This document shows positions 59,284 to 64,000 of a stretch of 64,000 nucleotides of DNA, in pieces. The first letter of the stretch is position 1, and each line of letters opens with the position of its first letter. Made by a program: the position numbers and the translations under genes. Source of the DNA: Mucilaginibacter xinganensis (GTDB lineage Bacteria > Bacteroidota > Bacteroidia > Sphingobacteriales > Sphingobacteriaceae); the NCBI GenBank assembly GCA_026225055.1, contig JAMFSA010000213.1, positions 1-64,000 on the forward strand, written 5' to 3'. The notes beneath the pieces are model-generated. The model worked only from the letters and a program-made list of their open reading frames with translations, did no database searches and was not told the DNA's origin.

Positions 59284-61409
59284 TACTTTATAATAGGATG
59301 CTTTAGCAATACGATTGACCGTCCGTTTACCTTTATGGTATCACTATCGCCAAATACTTGTTCTTCTGTTTTATCTTCGCTGGTATCTAAAAGCTTCCCC
59401 CATTCTTTACTATAAATTTTTTCGGGCAGTTTATAATCAAGCGGCTCATCATGCGCGTTGAAGATGAGGTAAAAGTTATCGTCGTAAACTTCTTCGCCTT
59501 TTGGATCCACATAATGCAAACCTTTGCCATTCATGAATATCCCCAGCGATTTTGCAAAATCATTATTCCAATTATCGTCGCTCATCTCTGAACCATCGGG
59601 TAGAAACCAGGCAACATCCTCCAAACCTTTCCCTTTTATAGGCTGTCCTTTGAACCATTTACGCCTGCGGAAAGCCGGGTGCTCCTGACGTATGCTGATG
59701 AGCTTCTTGGTAAACTCCAATAACTCATTATCATTTGCCGCCCAGTTGAGCCACGAGATCTCATTATCCTGGCAATAGGCATTGTTATTCCCCCCCTGCG
59801 TACGCCCAACTTCGTCGCCCGCTACCAGCATTGGTACACCCTGAGATAAAAACAAGGTGGTTAATAAGTTACGCTTTTGACGTTTGCGAAGTTCAAGCAC
59901 CACCTCATCATCGGTTGGCCCTTCAGCACCACAGTTCCATGAGCGATTATTGCTTTCACCATCATTATTATCCTCTCCATTCGCTTCGTTATGTTTATCA
60001 TTATAGGACACGAGGTCATTCAACGTAAACCCATCATGAGCCGTTAAAAAGTTAATGCTGGCAGTAGGTTTGCGGTAATCGTCCTGGTAAAGATCGGGGC
60101 TACCTGTTAACCGCATAGCAAACTCGCCCAGCATGCTATCGGCTCCACGCCAGTAATCGCGCATACAATCACGGTACTTGCCGTTCCACTCAGCCCATCC
60201 CGGTGGAAATTTGCCGACCTGATATCCGCCATCACCAATATCCCAGGGCTCAGCTATCAGTTTTACCTGCGATATGATGGGATCCTGGTGAATAATATCA
60301 AAAAATGCGCTCAGCCGGTTCACTTCATGCAGCTCCCTTGCCAGCGTAGCAGCCAGGTCGAACCTGAACCCATCCACGTGCATTTCCGTGATCCAGTAAC
60401 GCAGGCTATCCATAATATAACGCAATACGTTTGGCAGCATGGCGTTTAGGGTGTTGCCTGTGCCTGTATAATCCATATAAAACCGTTTGTCATCATCAAC
60501 CAAGCGATAATAACAAGTATTATCGATCCCTTTTAAAGACAGCGTTGGCCCCATTTGGTTCCCCTCACCCGTATGGTTATAAACCACATCCAGTATCACT
60601 TCAATGCCTGCCTTATGCAGTTCTTTTACCATTTGTTTAAACTCGGTAACCTGTCCACCGGTTGAACCACTCCCCGAATAGCGAACATCGGGCGCGAAAA
60701 AGCCAATGGTATTGTATCCCCAATAATTAGTTAAGCCTTTTTCGGCCAGGTGCCGGTCACTTACAAATTGATGTATTGGCATCAGTTCAATAGCGGTAAT
60801 ACCCAGCTGTTTTAAATACTCAATAGTTACCGGGTGAGCTATTGCCGCGTAAGTTCCACGTATATTTTCCGGAATATCGGGGTGCATTTTGGTGAAGCCT
60901 TTTACATGGGTTTCGTAAATGATTGACTGGTGGTAAGGTGTACCCAACTGTTTATCATTCTCCCAATCAAATGCCGGATCTATCACTACAGATTTTGGCA
61001 TAAACGGAGCGCTATCCATCTGGCTGAAGCTTAGGTCTTCATCTGGACTGCCTATTTCATAACCATAAAGCGCATCGTGCCAGTCTATTACCCCCGAAAT
61101 TGCCTTGGCGTACGGATCAATTAATAATTTATTTTTATTAAAGCGATTTCCATTCTGTGGCTCATAGGGCCCATCTACCCGGTAGCCGTACAGTTGGCCG
61201 GGTTTAACATCAGGCAGGTAAACATGCCATATCTGGTGGGTTCTTTCATTTACTTTTATTTTTTGCGACTCTACCTCGTCGTCCTGGTTTTTAAACAAAC
61301 ATAGTTCAACACCAGTAGCGCTGTCGGCAAAAAGTGCAAAGTTAACCCCTTCTCCGTCCCATGTGGCGCCAAGGGGATAAGGCTTGCCAGGGTATATTTT
61401 TTGATCCAT
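59283..61409 (-). CDS. glgX: Glycogen debranching enzyme GlgX/TreX
   Basis: The protein (708 aa) has a CBM48-type beta domain at the start (YPLGATWDGEGVNFALFADSATGV) and a GH13 isoamylase barrel with VVYNHTGEGNQMG, DGFRFDLAATL (nucleophile), LIAEPWDIG (acid) and LTAHDGFTLNDLVSYN. It hydrolyses alpha-1,6 branches, giving chains for TreY and TreZ. I chose the ATG at 61409; a second in-frame ATG five codons upstream would add MIFRD. It is the first gene of the operon. Confidence 0.93.
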   Translation of the reverse strand: MDQKIYPGKPYPLGATWDGEGVNFALFADSATGVELCLFKNQDDEVESQKIKVNERTHQIWHVYLPDVKPGQLYGYRVDGPYEPQNGNRFNKNKLLIDPYAKAISGVIDWHDALYGYEIGSPDEDLSFSQMDSAPFMPKSVVIDPAFDWENDKQLGTPYHQSIIYETHVKGFTKMHPDIPENIRGTYAAIAHPVTIEYLKQLGITAIELMPIHQFVSDRHLAEKGLTNYWGYNTIGFFAPDVRYSGSGSTGGQVTEFKQMVKELHKAGIEVILDVVYNHTGEGNQMGPTLSLKGIDNTCYYRLVDDDKRFYMDYTGTGNTLNAMLPNVLRYIMDSLRYWITEMHVDGFRFDLAATLARELHEVNRLSAFFDIIHQDPIISQVKLIAEPWDIGDGGYQVGKFPPGWAEWNGKYRDCMRDYWRGADSMLGEFAMRLTGSPDLYQDDYRKPTASINFLTAHDGFTLNDLVSYNDKHNEANGEDNNDGESNNRSWNCGAEGPTDDEVVLELRKRQKRNLLTTLFLSQGVPMLVAGDEVGRTQGGNNNAYCQDNEISWLNWAANDNELLEFTKKLISIRQEHPAFRRRKWFKGQPIKGKGLEDVAWFLPDGSEMSDDNWNNDFAKSLGIFMNGKGLHYVDPKGEEVYDDNFYLIFNAHDEPLDYKLPEKIYSKEWGKLLDTSEDKTEEQVFGDSDTIKVNGRSIVLLKHPIIK

Positions 61410-61524
61410 ATCCCTAAAAATCAAAATTCACCTAAAATGTTTTTCTAATTAAAAAATTATAATTTTAAAGGAATGCAGTTAAACAAAAGCTGTACTGCCC
61501 TGTTCAAGATAGATACTAAGCAAG

Positions 61525-61899
61525 ATGAAAAAGATATTAATTGTTTCTAATGATCTGGCATTACTGCAAACGCTCGACAACCAGTTAACAGCGCTTGGCT
61601 TTACTATGGATACCATGGAAGCGCAGGAAGAAATGCTAAACAGGATAAAAGCGGAAAAACCAAATATTTTGCTTATTGATTTTATTTTGGGCGATGCCAA
61701 CGCGGCGGCTGTTTGTCACCAGGTAACCTCCGATCCTGATCTGCATAATTTGCCGGTAGTTGTTCTTTCTGACCTACCGGGGATAGATCAATTGGCTGCC
61801 AGGATCGGCATTTTCGCGGTGATCAAAAAACCAATGCGTATAACCGAATTGGTGGAAAACATCATAGCAGCATTAAAGGAACAACAGCGCTCAGCTTAA
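61525..61899 (+). CDS. Stand-alone response regulator receiver
   Basis: The protein (124 aa) is one receiver domain: acidic pair SND near the start, phosphorylation Asp in NILLIDFIL (about 52), Thr/Ser-type position in VVLSDLP and Lys in VIKKPM. There is no output domain, so it may act on a partner protein. It diverges from the trehalose operon; a link to osmotic stress control is possible, but the neighbouring kinase (63554) is the nearest candidate partner. Confidence 0.85.
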   Translation: MKKILIVSNDLALLQTLDNQLTALGFTMDTMEAQEEMLNRIKAEKPNILLIDFILGDANAAAVCHQVTSDPDLHNLPVVVLSDLPGIDQLAARIGIFAVIKKPMRITELVENIIAALKEQQRSA

Positions 61900-62025
61900 T
61901 AAACGAAAAAACTTCATGTACAGGTCACCGGTACCGGATTCATCACCGAACTGATTGACAGCAGGTATGGGTTGGGTTTTCCTGGGCATAAACTCCGGCA
62001 AACAATATTGGGGACAATTAAACAG

Positions 62026-62106
62026 TTAGCTTATTTTTAACCGGAAGATAGTGATCAGCAAAGCGAATAGCACCGCGATGAGCCAAAAAATACGATTATT
62101 TTTCAT
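62026..62106 (-). CDS. Very small single-span membrane protein, 26 aa
   Basis: The minus-strand ATG at 62106 opens 26 codons to TAA (62026-62028). The product is MKNNRIFWLIAVLFALLITI then RLKIS, a textbook single membrane helix with a basic start and end. Its size makes it easy to miss. No neighbour is in the same direction, so its promoter must lie between 62106 and 62169. It remains unproven. Confidence 0.4.
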   Translation of the reverse strand: MKNNRIFWLIAVLFALLITIFRLKIS

Positions 62107-62169
62107 GAAATTAAGTTACGAGATTTACGGATCAACAATGTCAAATTACCGTAACAATTAAATACATGT

Positions 62170-63270
62170 ATGGACCTGAAAAATTTTACCCGTCTTCCCT
62201 TTTATATCAAACTCGCCTGCGTGCTTTTCAGCCTTTTCGCGCTGGGCGCTCTGGTTATTTTGGCTAAGGATATATTATCTCCTTTAATTTTTTCGTGTTT
62301 ATTTGCGATCTTGCTTATGCCGTTAGCCAGGTTCTTTGAGCGCCGCATCAGGCTGCCGCGGGGCGCGGCCTCCATGATCGCGGTGATTTTATTCCTCTCA
62401 CTAATCACGCTGGTTATGTATGTGATCGGTTCGCAGCTTGCGGACCTTGCAAAAGACTGGCCCGCTTTTCAAGCACAGATCAGCCGTTCGCTCTGGAACT
62501 TCCGGGGTTGGGTGTCCGCGAATTTTGGCATTACCCGCCGCAAACAACTGAATGTCGTCAATACCGCGGCCAGCAAGGTCACTTCGCCCGATGCCGCGTT
62601 TGTGGGAACAACATTACTGTCCTTATCATCTATTCTGCTGTTCCTGGTTTTTACTTTTATCTATACCTTCTTCTTTTTGTTATACCGGCGTCTGATCTTA
62701 AAGTTCCTCGAGTCCGTGTTCCTGGAAGAAAATAAAGCAAAAGTACACGAAGTGATAGAACAGGTACAGATGATCATTCGCCAGTATATTACCGGCCTGC
62801 TGATAGAAATGACCATTGTAGCTACGGCAGTCAGCGTAATACTTTCCATCCTCGGCGTTCAATATGCCATACTGTTGGGTCTCATAACCGGCATTTTTAA
62901 CCTGATCCCTTACTTTGGGATTTTTTCCGCCCTCATCATCAGTTCGACGATTACGTTAGGGACATCGCCGGACAGCAATACCGTCATCTACGTCCTGATC
63001 ACATTTGTAGTGACCCATGTGGTCGATAGCAACATCATTCTCCCCCTGGTGGTCGGTTCCAAAGTCCGGATTAATGCGTTGGTCACCGTTCTCGGTGTTG
63101 TCATAGGCGAAATGTTCTGGGGTATTTCCGGTATGTTTCTTTCCATTCCAGTCATAGCAGTACTCAAGATCATCTTCGACCGGGTAGAAAGCCTTCAGCC
63201 ATGGGGCATTATCCTTGGTGTAGAAGAAAAGAAACAAGAAAAACTGGCCGCTAAGCTTAAAACTGAATAG
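62170..63270 (+). CDS. AI-2E family transporter
   Basis: The protein (366 aa) has about eight membrane segments and the AI-2E family pattern: LYRRLILKFLESVFLEE, the GLLIEMTIVATAVSVILSILG segment and VVTHVVDSNIILPLVVGSKV. The family includes TqsA-like exporters and PerM-like permeases, so substrate is not settled. It starts at the ATG at 62170. Upstream 61900-62169 contains only the 26-residue frame on the other strand. Confidence 0.88.
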   Translation: MDLKNFTRLPFYIKLACVLFSLFALGALVILAKDILSPLIFSCLFAILLMPLARFFERRIRLPRGAASMIAVILFLSLITLVMYVIGSQLADLAKDWPAFQAQISRSLWNFRGWVSANFGITRRKQLNVVNTAASKVTSPDAAFVGTTLLSLSSILLFLVFTFIYTFFFLLYRRLILKFLESVFLEENKAKVHEVIEQVQMIIRQYITGLLIEMTIVATAVSVILSILGVQYAILLGLITGIFNLIPYFGIFSALIISSTITLGTSPDSNTVIYVLITFVVTHVVDSNIILPLVVGSKVRINALVTVLGVVIGEMFWGISGMFLSIPVIAVLKIIFDRVESLQPWGIILGVEEKKQEKLAAKLKTE

Positions 63271-63553
63271 CTATTTATATGCATGATCATAGTTAAAAAG
63301 TCCCGTCCATTTATACTCAAATAACCATCATATTTTGATACTTAAAAATAACTACGTAACTATTAGGGATTGAAGTCTTTAACAGCTAAATTCCTAACAT
63401 TGCAATACGGTGTTACATTTACTTATAATCTAAGCTCTTTTGGCGATGGCTTTTTTGAAATATTATGCTACTCCGATATTTAGGGCTATTATCAATAACA
63501 GAAACAGCCTGCTACAATGTGTCCGGCACCAGCGTCAAATCAGCAACTGATAT

Positions 63554-64000
63554 TTAGAGGGGCAAACTAAAATAAAAGGCTGAGCCCTGGCCGGGATTAC
63601 TTTCCACCCAGATTTGACCGTGATGACGGTGAATGATTTCTGCGCTTAGATAAAGACCAATACCAAATCCGGAAATATGGTTGGTATGGCTGGATTGAAC
63701 ACGGTAATACCGATCAAATATATTTTGCTGGTCTTCCGGTCTGATACCCAATCCCTCGTCAGCGACACTGATCAGCGCCTGGCCGTTCAGCTGCCTGCAG
63801 TTAACTGCGATTACGGAGCCTTTCGGCGAATATTTTACGGCATTGCTCAGCAGGTTAGAAAGAACGGAACCTATTTTATCCCTGTCGGCATCCATGACCA
63901 GTTTATCAGAGGTCTGCAGGTTAATGACATGCGTGACACCCGTCAGGTTCACCTCTTCTATAATTTCTTTTACCAGGTCGCCCATGATGAACCGTTGTTT
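63554..64000 (-). CDS. Sensor histidine kinase, C-terminal part (cut by the window edge)
   Basis: The visible 148 residues are the HATPase_c domain of a histidine kinase: N box LSNAVKYSPKGS, G1 VADEGLGI, F box IFDRYYRV and G2 GFGIGLYLS. The frame is open to the last base (KQRFI precedes the Met at 63985), so the gene starts outside the window; the sensor and dimerisation parts are unseen. It is on the minus strand, converging with the AI-2E transporter. The nearest response regulator is at 61525, a possible partner. Confidence 0.88.
   Translation of the reverse strand, partial: KQRFIMGDLVKEIIEEVNLTGVTHVINLQTSDKLVMDADRDKIGSVLSNLLSNAVKYSPKGSVIAVNCRQLNGQALISVADEGLGIRPEDQQNIFDRYYRVQSSHTNHISGFGIGLYLSAEIIHRHHGQIWVESNPGQGSAFYFSLPL

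Noticed and set aside
1..64000. tRNA, rRNA or CRISPR arrays
   Set aside because: No cloverleaf-type T-loop box with a matching acceptor stem, no rRNA-like sequence and no evenly spaced repeat-spacer run was found. The operator array at 22835-22957 is regular but has six half-sites and no spacers of CRISPR type.

Overview
The window looks like chromosomal DNA of a Bacteroidota bacterium, most likely a member of the Sphingobacteriaceae close to Mucilaginibacter or Pedobacter. The signs are a Bacteroidetes-type set of conjugative tra genes (traE/F/G/J/K/M/N families), promoters with the TAnnTTTG -7 box, few Shine-Dalgarno sequences, and many small families typical of that group. The species is an inference; no rRNA or tRNA gene was seen.

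Region 1 (1-7246) is accessory DNA. It holds small stress or regulatory genes (STAS-like, DksA/TraR-like, RRM protein), a decayed LigT-type gene, an AsmA-like membrane protein, a methyltransferase, two tandem metallophosphoesterases and a histidine phosphatase. It also holds two RNA candidates: a small RNA near 4001-4085 and a hairpin-rich leader at 6962-7246.

Region 2 (7247-31242) is a conjugative element. It has a strong inverted repeat (probable oriT) before a MobC-like protein and a relaxase, then a ParA-like ATPase and a tightly packed transfer operon: TraE, TraF, TraG/VirB4, three related VirB5-like secreted proteins, TraJ, TraK, TraL-like, TraM, TraN, and later a VirD4 coupling protein with M23 peptidase, ArdC-like and TOPRIM-like accessory genes. 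Two insertions interrupt the transfer operon: a zeta-type toxin-antitoxin pair whose toxin is frameshifted, and a Fic gene preceded by a regular array of six operator half-sites. No integrase or end of the element was found.

Region 3 (31264-43654) is mixed: a DUF2147 protein, an EXPERA-domain protein, an SDR enzyme, an S1/P1 nuclease, a TetR regulator with visible operators, several broken genes (including a luciferase-like monooxygenase with at least three frame breaks), signal peptidase I, an IS630-type transposase abutting it, and two Ycf48-like lipoproteins.

Region 4 (43702-53374) has an NlpC/P60 lipoprotein, then a glycosyltransferase / SnoaL-like / LysR / MFS / peptidase E run that resembles a small-molecule detoxification set. 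A DNA-damage module follows: an AlkB-type dioxygenase diverges from a small unknown gene plus imuA and imuB, with no dnaE2 after imuB.

Region 5 (53528-64000) is a trehalose-from-glycogen operon on the minus strand: a GlgX/TreX debranching enzyme, TreZ, and a fused TreY-MalQ protein. It is followed by a response regulator, an AI-2E family transporter and the 3' end of a histidine kinase cut by the window edge.

Two features run across the window. One promoter design, TTATCTACCAC followed by exactly 19 bases and a TAnCTTTG-like box, occurs at four places (a fifth site has a poor -7). Broken genes are unusually frequent: at least six show frameshifts or in-frame stops.
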